Position numbers and translations under genes: made by a program
The notes under the pieces: generated by a model
Seen by the model: the letters and a program-made list of their open reading frames with translations, nothing else
What the model was told of the DNA's origin: nothing
The model's database searches: none
Part shown: in pieces, positions 9,372 to 19,963 of the stretch
Position numbering within the stretch: the stretch's first letter is position 1
How the letters are laid out: every line of letters begins with the position of its first letter
From: Veillonella sp. 3891
GTDB lineage: Bacteria; Bacillota; Negativicutes; Veillonellales; Veillonellaceae
DNA: 64,000 nucleotides
Assembly (NCBI RefSeq): GCF_003992315.1
Contig: NZ_RQVE01000006.1
Coordinates: forward strand, 48,530-112,529
Direction: 5' to 3'

Positions 9372-9965
9372 ATGGAAGAAAGTCATTTTTTTGCCCTTTT
9401 AGGGCGTATGAAATATATTCAGCGTTGGAGCTTGATGCGCAATACAGAAGTAGAAAATTTGCAAGGTCATAGCTTAGAAACGGCCATGATTGCTCATCAA
9501 CTGGGAGTACTTCGGAATACTTATTTTGATGGAACTGTAGATGTGAACCGATTAGCGGTACTAGCTATGTATCACGATGTAAGTGAAGTATTTACAGGAG
9601 ATATGCCCACGCCAGTAAAATATTTTAATCCTAAGTTGCGAGCCCTCTATGGAGAAGTAGAACAGTTGGCCAATGAAACCTTATGGCGTACATTGCCAGA
9701 ATCGGTGCAACCAGCCTATGAGGAAGCCTTAGTATCTGTGCCAGAGGAATACGAGGTGCTAGTGAAAGCAGCGGATACCTTGTCGGCATTTATGAAATGT
9801 GTCACAGAAAAATCTGCTGGTAATAATGAGTTCAATGCAGCTTATGATACGATTTATGAACGCTTAGTACAGATGCAATTGCCAGAGGTAGATCTATTTT
9901 TGAAAGTCTATGTGCCTAGCTTGACGAAGTCTTTAGACGAAATGAATGTATCCTTTGCAAAGTAA
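9372..9965 (+). CDS. yfbR: 5'-deoxynucleotidase, HD-domain YfbR family
   Basis: A 197-residue HD-domain phosphohydrolase. His33 ('GHS'), His68-Asp69 ('YHDVSEVFTGDMPTP') and a later Asp in 'KAADTLSAF' form the usual metal site. YfbR enzymes dephosphorylate deoxyribonucleoside 5'-monophosphates in nucleotide salvage. The length (about 200) and the 'MRNTEVENLQGHS' segment match the family well. AAGGAGGAG lies upstream of the ATG. It is a single gene ahead of the valS T-box unit. Confidence 0.88.
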   Translation: MEESHFFALLGRMKYIQRWSLMRNTEVENLQGHSLETAMIAHQLGVLRNTYFDGTVDVNRLAVLAMYHDVSEVFTGDMPTPVKYFNPKLRALYGEVEQLANETLWRTLPESVQPAYEEALVSVPEEYEVLVKAADTLSAFMKCVTEKSAGNNEFNAAYDTIYERLVQMQLPEVDLFLKVYVPSLTKSLDEMNVSFAK

Positions 9966-10110
9966 TGTGTATTCCCTATGTTGAAACGTTTGATGAGGAA
10001 TGCTAGATATAGGTGATACGTTGATAAATAGACAAAATGACAGTGTTGTGAAGGGATGTCACAAGTGTATGATAACTCTAGAAAATATATAGAGTTTTGT
10101 GAGCCATATA

Positions 10111-10140
10111 TTGACGTTATTACATACTTTCACGTATACT
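10111..10140 (+). promoter_or_regulatory. Promoter for the valS T-box transcript
   Basis: TTGACG (10111-10116), an 18-base spacer and TATACT (10135-10140). This puts the transcript start near 10147, just before the T-box leader. Confidence 0.6.
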
Positions 10141-10146
10141 AATACT

Positions 10147-10380
10147 ATATGGATAATGACTAAGAAGAGGAAAAATCTTTTGAACGCATCACAGAGAGCA
10201 TTGGGTTGGTGAAACAATGTATGTAGTAGAAAGAGGGTAGCCTCGGAGTTGGCATGGTGAACTAGAGTAAGTGTGCCCGCTGATCAGCGTTAACGATAAT
10301 GAGTGATTGCTACGGCAATAATCTAGGTGGTACCGCGGAAGTATAGACCCTTTCGTCCTAACGGACGAGGGGTCTTTTTT
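10147..10380 (+). ncRNA. T-box riboswitch (tRNA-Val sensing) upstream of valS
   Basis: A leader of about 230 bases. It carries the T-box consensus AGGTGGTACCGCG at 10325-10337 followed by an intrinsic terminator (stem 10345-10358 with 10363-10375, then six T). The leader is expected to bind uncharged tRNA, which pairs with the T-box bulge and prevents the terminator from forming. That would raise valS expression when valyl-tRNA is low. The specifier codon was not fixed with certainty; a GTA near 10230 is a candidate. Confidence 0.92.
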
Positions 10381-10461
10381 GTATATATGGGAGGGATATT
10401 CACAGCTTTACTGTACAAAACAGTGGTAACCTGGTGATATATCCAATACATAGGAGGACAT

Positions 10462-13122
10462 ATGAAGGAATATAAAAATTTGACAACCTACAATCCTAAA
10501 GAGATTGAACAACAATGGTATAGATATTGGGAAGAGAAAGGGTATTTTCATGAAGAAGTAGATACTGAAAAAGAGCCTTTCAGTATTGTGTTACCACCAC
10601 CAAATGTAACAGGTCAATTACACATGGGTCATGCCCTTGATAACACATTGCAAGATATTTTGATTCGTACGAAACGTATGCAAGGCTACAATGTGTTGTG
10701 GATGCCTGGCACAGACCATGCAGGGATTGCAACGCAAGTAAAAGTAGAAGAAAATATCATGAAAACGGAAGGAAAGTCTCGTCATGATTTAGGTCGTGAA
10801 GAGTTCCTAAAACGTGTATGGGAGTGGAAACAAGAATACGGTAGCACTATTGTAAAACAAATTCGTAGCTTAGGTGCTTCTTGCGATTGGACGAGAGAGC
10901 GTTTTACTTTGGATGAAGGATATCATGAGGCGGTATTAAAAGTATTCGTAGAATTATACGAAAAAGGTTTAATCTATCGTGGAGAACGTATTACTAACTG
11001 GTGCCCTAATTGTTTGACAGCTTTATCCGATATCGAAGTAGAACACGAAGATGAAAATGGTCATTTATGGCATATTAAATATCCTGTTATCGGGGAAGAA
11101 AATACATTCTTAACCGTAGCTACCACACGTCCTGAAACAATGTTTGGTGACGTAGCTGTAGCGGTGAACCCTAATGATGAACGTTATGCGCACTTAGTGG
11201 GCAAAGAATTATTACTTCCATTTGTGAATCGTCACATCCCAATCATTGCCGATGAATATGTAGATCAATCTTTCGGTACTGGTTGCGTAAAAATTACACC
11301 AGCTCATGACCCTAATGACTTTGAAATGGGACAACGCCACAACTTAGAAAGTATCGTGGTGATGAATCCAGATGGCACTATGAATGCAGGAGCAGGTCAC
11401 TTTGTGAATATGCCACGTGAATTGGCTCGTAAACAAGTAGTGGCTGAGTTAGAGGCACAAGGTTTATTAGAAAAAGTGGAAGAACATGGTCACAGTGTAG
11501 GTCATTGTTCCCGTTGTAATACAACTGTAGAACCTATGGTATCGAAACAATGGTTCGTATCCATGGAACCATTGGCAAAACCTGCTTTAGAAGTAGTACG
11601 CGACAAATCTATTGAATTTGTGCCAGAACGTTTCACTAAAACATATACCAACTGGTTAGAATCCATTCGTGATTGGTGTATTTCTCGTCAATTATGGTGG
11701 GGCCACCGTATCCCAGCATGGTATTGCCAAGATTGTGGAGAAACGATCGTAACCACAGAGACATTGGCAGAATGTCCGCATTGTCATGGCAAGGTAGAGC
11801 AAGATCCAGATGTATTAGATACATGGTTCAGCTCTGCGTTATGGCCATTTGCCACAATGGGTTGGCCTGACAACACAGAGGAAGTGAAACATTGGTATCC
11901 AACTAGCGTGATGGTCACAGGGTACGATATTATCTTCTTCTGGGTAGCTCGTATGATTTTCATGGGCTTAGAATTTAAAGAAGAAATTCCTTTCAAACAC
12001 GTGTTCATTCATGGGTTAGTACGCGATAGCCAAGGTCGTAAAATGAGTAAATCCTTGGGCAATGGTATCAATCCATTAGAAGTGATTGAAGAATATGGTG
12101 CCGATGCGTTGCGCTTTACGTTGGTAACAGGCAATACACCGGGCAATGATATGCGTTTCTATATGGAACGTGTGGAAGCAAACCGTAACTTTGCCAATAA
12201 AATTTGGAATGCATCCAAATTCGTATTGATGAACTTAGAAGGCTTTGATGAAAGTTTCGTACCAAGTGCAGAAGATTACACATTGGCGGATAAATGGATT
12301 CTAGAAGAATACAATAAAACGGTCACTAACATTACGAATAACCTTGATAAATTTGAATTAGGGGAAGCGGCAAGCGCTGTGTACGACTTCATTTGGAATA
12401 CTTATTGCGACTGGTACATTGAACTAGCAAAACCTCGTTTATATAATAAAGAAGGTGGCCGTGACCGTCAAACAGTACAATACTTATTGGTATCTATCCT
12501 TCGTCATATGATGGAATTATTACATCCATTCATGCCATTCGTTACAGAACATATTTGGCAACACTTGCCTCATGAAGGAGAAAGCATCATGGTCGCTCCA
12601 TGGCCAAGCACATTATCTATGGAAGGTTTCAGCTCTGCAGCGGCTCATATGAATGTTATGATGGACGGCATCAAAGGTATCCGTAACATGCGTGCAGAAA
12701 TGAATGTACCAATGGGCAAACGCTCTGAAGTTATCTTAGTGCCTGCTACAGAAGAGTTAAAAGGCATCTTAGAAACGCATGGTGATTACTTCCATACATT
12801 AGGCTGGGCGGAAAAAGTAACGGTACTTTCACCAGATGCGCCTAAACCAGAAAATGCTACAGTAACAGTGGTGAACGGGTTAGAAGTGTACTTGTTGCTG
12901 AAAGATTTAATCGATGCTGACAAAGAAAAAGAACGTATCGCCAAAGAACAAGCCACAGTATTGAAAGAAATCGCTCGTTTAGAAGGAAAATTGAACAACC
13001 AAGGATTCTTAGCAAAAGCCCCTGAAGCGGTGGTAGCGAAAGAAAAAGAAAAATTGGAAGAATACAAACAAAAACAACAAGCGTTGAACGAACGTGAAGA
13101 GTTCTTAAAAACATTAGCATAA
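10462..13122 (+). CDS. valS: Valyl-tRNA synthetase
   Basis: An 886-residue class I aminoacyl-tRNA synthetase that charges tRNA-Val. The HIGH-type motif is '[15 protein letters not shown]' (about 46-60). The KMSKS motif is '[11 protein letters not shown]' (about 530). The editing (CP1) domain lies between them, with '[10 protein letters not shown]'. A Lys/Glu-rich C-terminal coiled coil (about 820-886) is the usual tRNA-binding arm. Cys-rich pairs ('CPNC', 'CSRC', 'CQDC', 'CPHC') suggest zinc sites. Controlled by the T-box just upstream; AGGAGG precedes the ATG. folC follows 11 bases later and is probably co-transcribed. Confidence 0.97.
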   Translation: MKEYKNLTTYNPKEIEQQWYRYWEEKGYFHEEVDTEKEPFSIVLPPPNVTGQLHMGHALDNTLQDILIRTKRMQGYNVLWMPGTDHAGIATQVKVEENIMKTEGKSRHDLGREEFLKRVWEWKQEYGSTIVKQIRSLGASCDWTRERFTLDEGYHEAVLKVFVELYEKGLIYRGERITNWCPNCLTALSDIEVEHEDENGHLWHIKYPVIGEENTFLTVATTRPETMFGDVAVAVNPNDERYAHLVGKELLLPFVNRHIPIIADEYVDQSFGTGCVKITPAHDPNDFEMGQRHNLESIVVMNPDGTMNAGAGHFVNMPRELARKQVVAELEAQGLLEKVEEHGHSVGHCSRCNTTVEPMVSKQWFVSMEPLAKPALEVVRDKSIEFVPERFTKTYTNWLESIRDWCISRQLWWGHRIPAWYCQDCGETIVTTETLAECPHCHGKVEQDPDVLDTWFSSALWPFATMGWPDNTEEVKHWYPTSVMVTGYDIIFFWVARMIFMGLEFKEEIPFKHVFIHGLVRDSQGRKMSKSLGNGINPLEVIEEYGADALRFTLVTGNTPGNDMRFYMERVEANRNFANKIWNASKFVLMNLEGFDESFVPSAEDYTLADKWILEEYNKTVTNITNNLDKFELGEAASAVYDFIWNTYCDWYIELAKPRLYNKEGGRDRQTVQYLLVSILRHMMELLHPFMPFVTEHIWQHLPHEGESIMVAPWPSTLSMEGFSSAAAHMNVMMDGIKGIRNMRAEMNVPMGKRSEVILVPATEELKGILETHGDYFHTLGWAEKVTVLSPDAPKPENATVTVVNGLEVYLLLKDLIDADKEKERIAKEQATVLKEIARLEGKLNNQGFLAKAPEAVVAKEKEKLEEYKQKQQALNEREEFLKTLA

Positions 13123-13133
13123 GGAGATCCATC

Positions 13134-14426
13134 ATGAATTATACGGAAGCGATTGCCTACCTAGAAGAGGTAGCCTCCTTTGGGATTCATCCAGGATTAG
13201 AACGGATTACTGCTCTATTAGAAGAGCTAGGAAATCCACAAAATACATATAAGACAATCCATGTAACGGGGACGAACGGGAAAGGATCCGTTTCCACCTA
13301 TATTACCTATGGATTGTACATGAGTGGTCTTCGTGTGGGGACATTTACGTCCCCGCACCTCCAATCCTATACGGAACGCATGCGTGTAAACACAGCGTAC
13401 ATTACAGAAGAGGCCTTTGCAGATTTGATTGAACGTGTGAGCCATGCTGTGAAAGCCATCATAGACCGTGGCGTAGAAGCACCTACACAATTTGAAATCT
13501 TAACAGCTGCAGCCTTCTTGTTTTTCCAAGAGCAAGGCGTAGACTACGCTGTCATCGAGGTGGGTTTAGGTGGATTATTGGATTCTACTAATGTAATCAC
13601 TCCAGAAGTGGCAGTGATTACAAATGTGACCATTGACCATCAAGCGTATTGTGGGGACACAGTAGAGGAAATTGCCCGACATAAAGCAGGGATTATCAAA
13701 CAAGGCGTGCCTCTTGTAACAGCAGCTCAAGGGGGTGCCCTTGATGTGATTAAAGAAACGGCAAAATCATTAGGCGTGAAATATCATGTGTTCAACGAAG
13801 ATTTCACTATCGATAGTCGTAGTGCGATGGCAATGGGGCAAATGATTACCGTGAAAGACAAAGACGGTCATAAAGACATGCTCTTCACATCCATGCATGG
13901 TATTCATCAAGCCTTGAACTTAGCTTGTGCAGCACGAGTATTGCAAATCTTGAAAGACAAAGAACCAGCAGTGAGTGAAGAAACATACCGTGAAGGTCTA
14001 GCTCGTGCTACATGGCCGGGTCGCTTTGAAACGTTCAAAGTCCATGGACGAACTATCATTTTAGATGGAGCCCACAATGCAAGTGGGGCAGAAGCCTTTT
14101 CGATGACCTTCAATGAACTGTACCCAGAACAAGCGAAAACAGTGGTGCTATCGATTTTAGAAGATAAAGATATATCCACGATGGTCAGCTATTTGGTAGG
14201 GCAAAAGGACCGCGTGATCACGGTGCCAGCGCCAACACCACGAGGTACTGATCCAGTGCAATTAGCGAAACAAATGCCAGTCCAAGCAGATCCTATGGAG
14301 ACCATCCGAGCAGGCTTAGACCATGCTATGAAAACAACTAAGGAAGGCGATATCATCGCTGTAGTAGGCTCCTTATATATTCTTGGTGACGTGCAACAAT
14401 GGCTTGCTCAAGAAATGGGGCACTAA
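13134..14426 (+). CDS. folC: Folylpolyglutamate synthase / dihydrofolate synthase
   Basis: A 430-residue Mur-ligase-fold enzyme that adds glutamate to folates and may also make dihydrofolate from dihydropteroate. The P-loop is G-T-N-G-K-G-S at residues 46-52, followed by 'TFTSPHLQSYTERMRVN', 'EVGLGGLLDSTNVI' and 'DGAHNASGA' in the C-terminal domain. AAGGAG lies before the ATG, 11 bases after valS, so it shares the T-box transcript. The valS-folC pairing is common in Firmicutes. Its stop codon overlaps the next start (TAATG). Confidence 0.93.
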   Translation: MNYTEAIAYLEEVASFGIHPGLERITALLEELGNPQNTYKTIHVTGTNGKGSVSTYITYGLYMSGLRVGTFTSPHLQSYTERMRVNTAYITEEAFADLIERVSHAVKAIIDRGVEAPTQFEILTAAAFLFFQEQGVDYAVIEVGLGGLLDSTNVITPEVAVITNVTIDHQAYCGDTVEEIARHKAGIIKQGVPLVTAAQGGALDVIKETAKSLGVKYHVFNEDFTIDSRSAMAMGQMITVKDKDGHKDMLFTSMHGIHQALNLACAARVLQILKDKEPAVSEETYREGLARATWPGRFETFKVHGRTIILDGAHNASGAEAFSMTFNELYPEQAKTVVLSILEDKDISTMVSYLVGQKDRVITVPAPTPRGTDPVQLAKQMPVQADPMETIRAGLDHAMKTTKEGDIIAVVGSLYILGDVQQWLAQEMGH

Positions 14427-15625
14427 TGGATGCCCTACGTAGACTATCTGTGGACCAATGGATAGTCTATCTACTATACGGAGCAACGGTGTGTATTCCT
14501 TTATTACCCATAGGTGGTAATGTTCTTGTCATCATGGCGGGGTTACTAGCGTTACTATTCGATAGACAACGATTTTCTGGAACTTTACATTGGCTACAAT
14601 GGGCAGTCTTGGGATTTATTCTCTGGACAGGTATTTCCATTATTAATTCTGTGAATGTCCCATGGTCTACTATGAGTTGGCTCTATCACATAGGGATATA
14701 TGGCAGTATCTATTGGTTGATGACATATTATATGGATACTGAAAGACGGCAGAAAACATTTTTGTCCTTGTTTTGTATGACTGGATTCCTTGTCTGCTTA
14801 GGTGCTGGGTATCAATATTTTTATATGACTCCAGAGCATATTCATGAATGGGTAGATAATACTCATTTCCCGGGACTTATGCGACGCATGTATGGAACAT
14901 TACAGAATCCTAATTTATTAGGAGAATACTTACTTTTTACCATTTCCATTGGTGGATTAGGTGCTATGCAAGTGCTGAAAACAAAAGATTGGAAGCGCTC
15001 AGCCATGATGGGTTTCGCCGTTGCAGTCATGCTATTGTGCTTAGTCCTTACCTATTCTCGTGGTATGTGGCTAAGTTTGGCGGTAGCTGTTTTTGTAGCC
15101 GGTATCTGTGTGGAGCGTAGGTTATTATATGCGTTATTAGCGGTTCCCTTGGTGTTATTCTTTTACCATGGAGAAGTGTCCAGTCGATTGTGGTCCCTTT
15201 TTAGTGGACAAGATACATCGGTTATGCTCCGATGGGCACTGTGGGATAGCACTATGTACATGATAGAAGGTTTTCCTATTTTTGGTATTGGTTGGGATGC
15301 GTTTTGGATGACTTATCCAGACTATAATTATTTCATCCAAGATCCAACGGTGATTATCTATCATGCCCATAATTTATATTTGCAAGTGGCAGCAGAAACA
15401 GGACCGATATCTTTATGCTTATTATTAGCAATTTTATTGGGACATAGCAGAAATGTGCAAAAACAAAAGCATCTATCTATTCCGTTCCGATATAGTATGA
15501 CTTTGATTACCGTAGTTGTTTTGGTAAGTGGTCTTTTTGATCATGCTTTATATAGCCAGCAAGTAAGCTTGGTGCTGTGGCAACTATTAGGTTTTGCTAT
15601 GAGTATCATACGAAATAAAATATAA
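14426..15625 (+). CDS. O-antigen ligase / polymerase family membrane protein
   Basis: A 399-residue polytopic membrane protein with about ten hydrophobic segments. The large periplasmic loop carries 'GIGWDAFWMTYP' and 'YHAHNLYLQVAAETGP', typical of the Wzy_C/O-antigen ligase family. 'LTYSRGMWLSL' is the other family signature. It probably joins or polymerises surface glycans at the cytoplasmic membrane. I chose the ATG at 14426 because it overlaps the folC stop (TAATG) and is translationally coupled; an upstream in-frame ATG at 14399 would add nine residues inside folC. A terminator follows. Confidence 0.78.
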   Translation: MDALRRLSVDQWIVYLLYGATVCIPLLPIGGNVLVIMAGLLALLFDRQRFSGTLHWLQWAVLGFILWTGISIINSVNVPWSTMSWLYHIGIYGSIYWLMTYYMDTERRQKTFLSLFCMTGFLVCLGAGYQYFYMTPEHIHEWVDNTHFPGLMRRMYGTLQNPNLLGEYLLFTISIGGLGAMQVLKTKDWKRSAMMGFAVAVMLLCLVLTYSRGMWLSLAVAVFVAGICVERRLLYALLAVPLVLFFYHGEVSSRLWSLFSGQDTSVMLRWALWDSTMYMIEGFPIFGIGWDAFWMTYPDYNYFIQDPTVIIYHAHNLYLQVAAETGPISLCLLLAILLGHSRNVQKQKHLSIPFRYSMTLITVVVLVSGLFDHALYSQQVSLVLWQLLGFAMSIIRNKI

Positions 15626-15637
15626 TATATAAAACTG

Positions 15638-15680
15638 AAAGTATAGAGATGGTCATATGACTGTCTCTATACTTTTTGTA
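15638..15680 (+). terminator. Terminator of the valS-folC-wzy operon
   Basis: A 12-bp stem (15638-15649 with 15664-15675) with a palindromic loop region, followed by a T-run. Confidence 0.85.
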
Positions 15681-16105
15681 TGTGGAGACTATTGTATCTT
15701 AGCACGTATATGGTTTATAACATTATTTGTATACATCAATTTCTATAGACGAATATGAACATAGGTTTAACAATAACGAAAGATGATTCCTTACTAGTAA
15801 GGTTAAGAATTAAGAGAGGTCTCATTACACATATAGTTTTACGTTGAGATATGAAACGGCTTAAAGAATATAACATGGGAAATAACAAAAAGTAATAAAA
15901 GCAAATAACTGTTAGTTATGAATAATATAAAAGCTAGATATGCATAAACATAAATAGAGTTTATATATAAGAATTAAAATATCGAAAAAATTTGTACTAT
16001 ACCAATATTTATAGATATAGGTAGATAAAGGGTATAACAAAAAGTTATACTCGCATTAAATTTTCCTGTTCAGTATGCCTATTATGCATATATTTACATA
16101 TGTGG
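15681..16105. other. AT-rich intergenic region upstream of the propionate operon
   Basis: About 420 bases without a plausible gene. A 7-bp palindromic hairpin with an AAAAA loop is at 16032-16050 (GTATAAC/GTTATAC), 56 bases ahead of the -35 of the operon promoter, and could be a regulator site. Nothing else was recognised. Confidence 0.5.
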
Positions 16106-16134
16106 TTGACAATAACAAGAAAAATGAGTAGTAT
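16106..16134 (+). promoter_or_regulatory. Promoter of the propionate operon
   Basis: A perfect -35 TTGACA (16106-16111), a 17-base spacer and a -10 TAGTAT (16129-16134). It leaves a leader of about 150 bases, which includes an 8-bp hairpin (16192-16199 with 16211-16218). Confidence 0.65.
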
Positions 16135-16293
16135 TTATGAGAATTAACAAATATCACACTTTGAGTAGATATTTAATCTAATATTTCTATAAAGAATTTT
16201 TTAACTTAAGAAATTCTTAGTAGAAATAAAAAATGAAAAGTGTGTGAATGTTAGATAGCTGAATAAGTCATTCAAACTAAAGGAGATGGTAGT

Positions 16294-17802
16294 ATGATCG
16301 ACATTTTAGATCGCGTGCAAGGCGTAGCGTTGCAAGCAAAAATTACTACAGCAGAAGAAGCAGCTAAATTGATTAATCCAGGAGACCATGTAGGTATCAG
16401 TGGTTTTACACCATCTGGTTACCCTAAAGCAGTGCCATTGGCCCTTGCAAAACGCATGGAATCAGACCCTTTCCAAATTGATCTTTGGACTGGTGCATCA
16501 GTTGGTGATGAAGCAGACGGAGCATTAACTCGTGTAAACGGTATTCGTCGTCGTTTCCCATATCAAACAAATAACGATACTCGTAAAGCTTTAAATAGCC
16601 AAAAAATTCGTTATATTGATATGCACCTTAGCCAAATGGCTCAACAAATCCGTTATGGTTTCTTCGGTGACACTGACGTAGCTATCGTTGAAGCGGTTTG
16701 CATCCGTGAAGATGGTGGTATCGTTCCTAGTACATCCGTTGGTAACTCTCCAACATTTGTTAGCCAAGCTAAAAAAGTTATCGTAGAAGTAAACGTATCC
16801 CAACCAATGTCCTTGGTAGGTATGCATGATATCTATGAACCACAAGATCCTCCATACCGTGAGCCATTCCCAATCAAAGCGGCTGGCGATCGTATCGGAA
16901 CAGATTACATCCCATGTGACCCTGCGAAAATCGTAGCTATCGTTCCATGTGATGTGCCTGACACAACTCGTCCATTAGCACCAATCGATGATGATGCAAA
17001 AGCAATGAGTCAACATTTGATTAACTTCTTCTTAGAAGAAGTTAAAGCAGGTCGTTTACCTGAAAACTTATTACCATTACAATCTGGTGTAGGTTCTGTA
17101 GCAAATGCTGTTGTGTCTGGCTTGGCTGAAGGTCCATTCACAAATTTATCCATTTTCACAGAAGTTATTCAAGATGGTATGTTGGACTTAATTGATGCAG
17201 GTAAAGTAACAGATTGCTCTGGTACAGCGTTGTCCCCATCCCCAGATGGATTGAAACGCTTCTACGCTAATATTGACAAATATAGCAAACATATTCTTTT
17301 GCGTCCGCAAGAGATTTCCAATAACCCTGGCTTAGCTCGTAGACTTGGTGTTATCACTATGAATACAGCAATCGAATTCGATATCTTCGGTAATGTAAAC
17401 TCTACTCATATCATGGGTAGCAAAATGATGAATGGTATCGGTGGTTCCGGGGACTTCACTCGAAATGGTTATATCTCCATTTTCTGTACGAACTCTGTAG
17501 CAAAAGGCGGAGACATCAGTTCTATCGTTCCTTTTGTATCTCACATTGACCATACAGAACATGATGTACAAGTATTCTGTACAGAACAAGGTATTGCCGA
17601 TGTTCGTGGTTTGGCTCCAATTGAAAGAGCATACAAAATCATTGAAAACTGTGCTCACCCAGACTACAAACAAGAATTATTAGATTACCTCGAAAGAGCT
17701 ATTGAAAAGACAAATGGCGCCCATACACCTATCTTATTAGATGAAGCTCTTTCTTGGCATAAACGCTTCACTGAAACAGGAAGCATGAAAAAACAAGGTT
17801 AA
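16294..17802 (+). CDS. Propionyl-CoA:succinate CoA-transferase (acetyl-CoA hydrolase/transferase family)
   Basis: A 502-residue class I CoA-transferase. The likely catalytic glutamate is Glu290 in 'SIFTEVIQDGM'. Other family segments are 'GISGFTPSGYPKAVP' near the N-terminus and 'EQGIADVRGLAPIERA' near the C-terminus. In this operon it most likely moves CoA from propionyl-CoA to succinate, releasing propionate and feeding succinyl-CoA to the mutase. Related enzymes use acetyl-CoA, so the substrate is inferred from context. It is the first gene of a run continuing through mutase, MeaB, epimerase and decarboxylase. AAAGGAGATGG precedes the ATG. Confidence 0.85.
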   Translation: MIDILDRVQGVALQAKITTAEEAAKLINPGDHVGISGFTPSGYPKAVPLALAKRMESDPFQIDLWTGASVGDEADGALTRVNGIRRRFPYQTNNDTRKALNSQKIRYIDMHLSQMAQQIRYGFFGDTDVAIVEAVCIREDGGIVPSTSVGNSPTFVSQAKKVIVEVNVSQPMSLVGMHDIYEPQDPPYREPFPIKAAGDRIGTDYIPCDPAKIVAIVPCDVPDTTRPLAPIDDDAKAMSQHLINFFLEEVKAGRLPENLLPLQSGVGSVANAVVSGLAEGPFTNLSIFTEVIQDGMLDLIDAGKVTDCSGTALSPSPDGLKRFYANIDKYSKHILLRPQEISNNPGLARRLGVITMNTAIEFDIFGNVNSTHIMGSKMMNGIGGSGDFTRNGYISIFCTNSVAKGGDISSIVPFVSHIDHTEHDVQVFCTEQGIADVRGLAPIERAYKIIENCAHPDYKQELLDYLERAIEKTNGAHTPILLDEALSWHKRFTETGSMKKQG

Positions 17803-17822
17803 TTTTTTAGGAGGATGATGAC

Positions 17823-19469
17823 ATGGCTAATGACAACTTAAAAGCCAAACTTGCTGAATACGAAGCAGCGTACGCTAAAAACTGTGAGAAAGTACCTGCA
17901 CGTCAAAACTTACCAGAACAACCGGTATACACACCGCTTGATTTAGAAGGTTTTGATTATGAACGTGATCTTGGATTCCCAGGATTCTATCCTTATACTC
18001 GTGGTGTACAACCTACTATGTACCGTGGTCGTTTCTGGACAATGCGTATGTATGCTGGTTTCGCAACTGCTGAAGAGTCCAACAAACGTTACCGTTACTT
18101 AATTGAGTCCGGTGCAACTGGTCTTTCTTGCGCATTCGACTTACCAACACAAATCGGTTATGACTCCGATGACGCTATGGCTGAAGGCGAAGTTGGTAAA
18201 GTAGGTGTTGCGATTGACTCCTTAAAAGATATGGAAATCTTGTTCCAAGGTATCGACTTAGGTAAAGTTTCCACTTCTATGACAATCAATGCTCCTGCAT
18301 CTGTACTTCTTGCTATGTACATTGCAGTTGCTGAAAAACAAGGTGTGCCTTCCACTGAACTTCGCGGTACAATTCAAAATGATATTTTGAAAGAGTACGC
18401 AGCTCGCGGAACTTACATCTTCCCTCCAAAACCATCCATGCGTTTGATCACTAATATTTTCGAATATTGCTCTCAATATGTGCCAAAATGGAATACTATC
18501 TCCATCTCCGGTTACCATATTCGTGAAGCTGGTTCCACTGCTGCGCAAGAAATCGCTTTCACAATTGCTGATGGTATTGCATACATCGAAGCAGCTCTTA
18601 AAGCTGGCTTAGAAGTTGACGATTTCGCAGGTCGTTTATCCTTCTTCTGGAACGCACACAACAACGTATTAGAAGAAGTTGCGAAATTCCGTGCATCCCG
18701 TCGTCTATGGGCACATATCTTGAAAGAACGTTTTGGTGCTAAAAAACCTAAATCTATGATGTTACGTGTACATACTCAAACAGCTGGTTCCATGTTGACT
18801 GCACAACAAGTTGACAACAACATCGTTCGTGTTGCTCTTCAAACTGCAGCTGCTGTAATGGGTGGTACTCAATCCTTACATACTAACTCTCGTGACGAAG
18901 CATTGGCTCTTCCAACTGAAGCATCTGTACAAATCGCTCTTCGTACTCAACAAATCGTTGCTTACGAATCCGGTTTAGCTGACGTAGTTGACCCATTGGG
19001 CGGTTCCTACTATGTAGAAGCTATGACTAATGCTATCTATGAAGAAGCTAAAGCATACATCCAAAAAATCGATGAAATGGGTGGCGCTGTTGAAGCTATC
19101 GAAAAAGGTTATATCCAAAAAGAAATCCAAGAGTCTGCTTATAAATGGCAAATGGAAGTGGAATCTGGCCTTCGTACAATCGTAGGTGTTAACAAATTCC
19201 AAGTAGAGGAAAAACCAGTTGAAGGTCTTCTTCGTATCGATGCTTCTGTAGGTATCAACCAATCCAAGAAAACACAACAAGTTCGTGCAGACCGCGATCA
19301 AGCAGCAGTTGATGCAGCATTAGCAGCATTAAAAGCTGGTGCAGAAGATGAATCTGTAAACTTGATGCCATTAATCTTGGCTGCCGTTAAAACATATGCT
19401 ACATTAGGTGAAATTTGTAACGTATTGCGCGGCGTATTCGGTGAATACCAAGCTCATTCCACACTATAA
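17823..19469 (+). CDS. Methylmalonyl-CoA mutase, catalytic (large) subunit of the split type
   Basis: A 548-residue catalytic half of a B12-dependent mutase that interconverts succinyl-CoA and methylmalonyl-CoA. It is the TIM-barrel part only. '[30 protein letters not shown]' is the substrate-channel region, and '[13 protein letters not shown]', '[21 protein letters not shown]' and '[17 protein letters not shown]' follow in order. The cobalamin-binding domain is missing from this protein and is encoded by the next gene, as in archaeal-type mutases. AGGAGG lies upstream. It differs from the heterodimeric MutA/MutB set at 34.5-38.9 kb, where the domains are fused. Confidence 0.92.
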   Translation: MANDNLKAKLAEYEAAYAKNCEKVPARQNLPEQPVYTPLDLEGFDYERDLGFPGFYPYTRGVQPTMYRGRFWTMRMYAGFATAEESNKRYRYLIESGATGLSCAFDLPTQIGYDSDDAMAEGEVGKVGVAIDSLKDMEILFQGIDLGKVSTSMTINAPASVLLAMYIAVAEKQGVPSTELRGTIQNDILKEYAARGTYIFPPKPSMRLITNIFEYCSQYVPKWNTISISGYHIREAGSTAAQEIAFTIADGIAYIEAALKAGLEVDDFAGRLSFFWNAHNNVLEEVAKFRASRRLWAHILKERFGAKKPKSMMLRVHTQTAGSMLTAQQVDNNIVRVALQTAAAVMGGTQSLHTNSRDEALALPTEASVQIALRTQQIVAYESGLADVVDPLGGSYYVEAMTNAIYEEAKAYIQKIDEMGGAVEAIEKGYIQKEIQESAYKWQMEVESGLRTIVGVNKFQVEEKPVEGLLRIDASVGINQSKKTQQVRADRDQAAVDAALAALKAGAEDESVNLMPLILAAVKTYATLGEICNVLRGVFGEYQAHSTL

Positions 19470-19499
19470 TTAATCGAACCTATTTGGAGGTATAACATC

Positions 19500-19895
19500 A
19501 TGGCAGAAAAACGTATCAGAGTAATCGTAGCAAAACCAGGTCTTGATGGTCATGACCGTGGTGCAAAAGTAGTAGCACGCGCACTTCGCGATGCTGGTTT
19601 CGAAGTTATCTACACAGGTCTTCGTCAAACTCCAGAACAAATCGTTGAAGCAGCTCTTTCTGAAGACGTTAACGTAGTTGCGTTATCTCTTCTTTCTGGC
19701 GCACACAACACATTGTTCCCTAAAATCGTTGAAATGCTAAAAGAAAAAGGCATGGGCGATGTATTAGTAGTTGGTGGAGGCGTTATTCCTGACGCTGATA
19801 TCCCTGGCTTAAAAGCAGCTGGCGTATCCGCAGTATTCACACCAGGCACTCCAACAGCTGATGTAATTGAATTCATCAAAGCTAACGTAAAATAA
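19500..19895 (+). CDS. Methylmalonyl-CoA mutase, cobalamin-binding (small) subunit
   Basis: A 131-residue B12-binding domain protein. D-G-H-D-R-G (residues 16-21) supplies His18, the lower axial ligand to cobalt. '[13 protein letters not shown]' and '[15 protein letters not shown]' complete the Rossmann-like fold. It partners the 548-residue catalytic subunit encoded just upstream. TTTGGAGG precedes the ATG. A strong hairpin lies between this gene and meaB. Confidence 0.93.
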   Translation: MAEKRIRVIVAKPGLDGHDRGAKVVARALRDAGFEVIYTGLRQTPEQIVEAALSEDVNVVALSLLSGAHNTLFPKIVEMLKEKGMGDVLVVGGGVIPDADIPGLKAAGVSAVFTPGTPTADVIEFIKANVK

Positions 19896-19943
19896 TATAC
19901 TTGAGCTAGGCTCGGGCATCTATGTTCGAGCCTAGACGTATAT
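19895..19943 (+). repeat. Intercistronic hairpin before the first MeaB gene
   Basis: A perfect 9-bp stem, CTAGGCTCG (19906-19914) with CGAGCCTAG (19927-19935), which can be extended by ATATAC/GTATAT (19895-19900 with 19938-19943) across a small internal loop. There is no T-run after it, so it looks like an mRNA processing or stability element, not a terminator. Confidence 0.65.
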
Positions 19944-19963
19944 ATAATTGGGACGGTGACAAT

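Noticed and set aside
19922..19963. Upstream in-frame start for the first meaB
   Set aside because: It lies in the loop and arm of the intercistronic hairpin, has no ribosome site, and would add residues unlike the family N-terminus.
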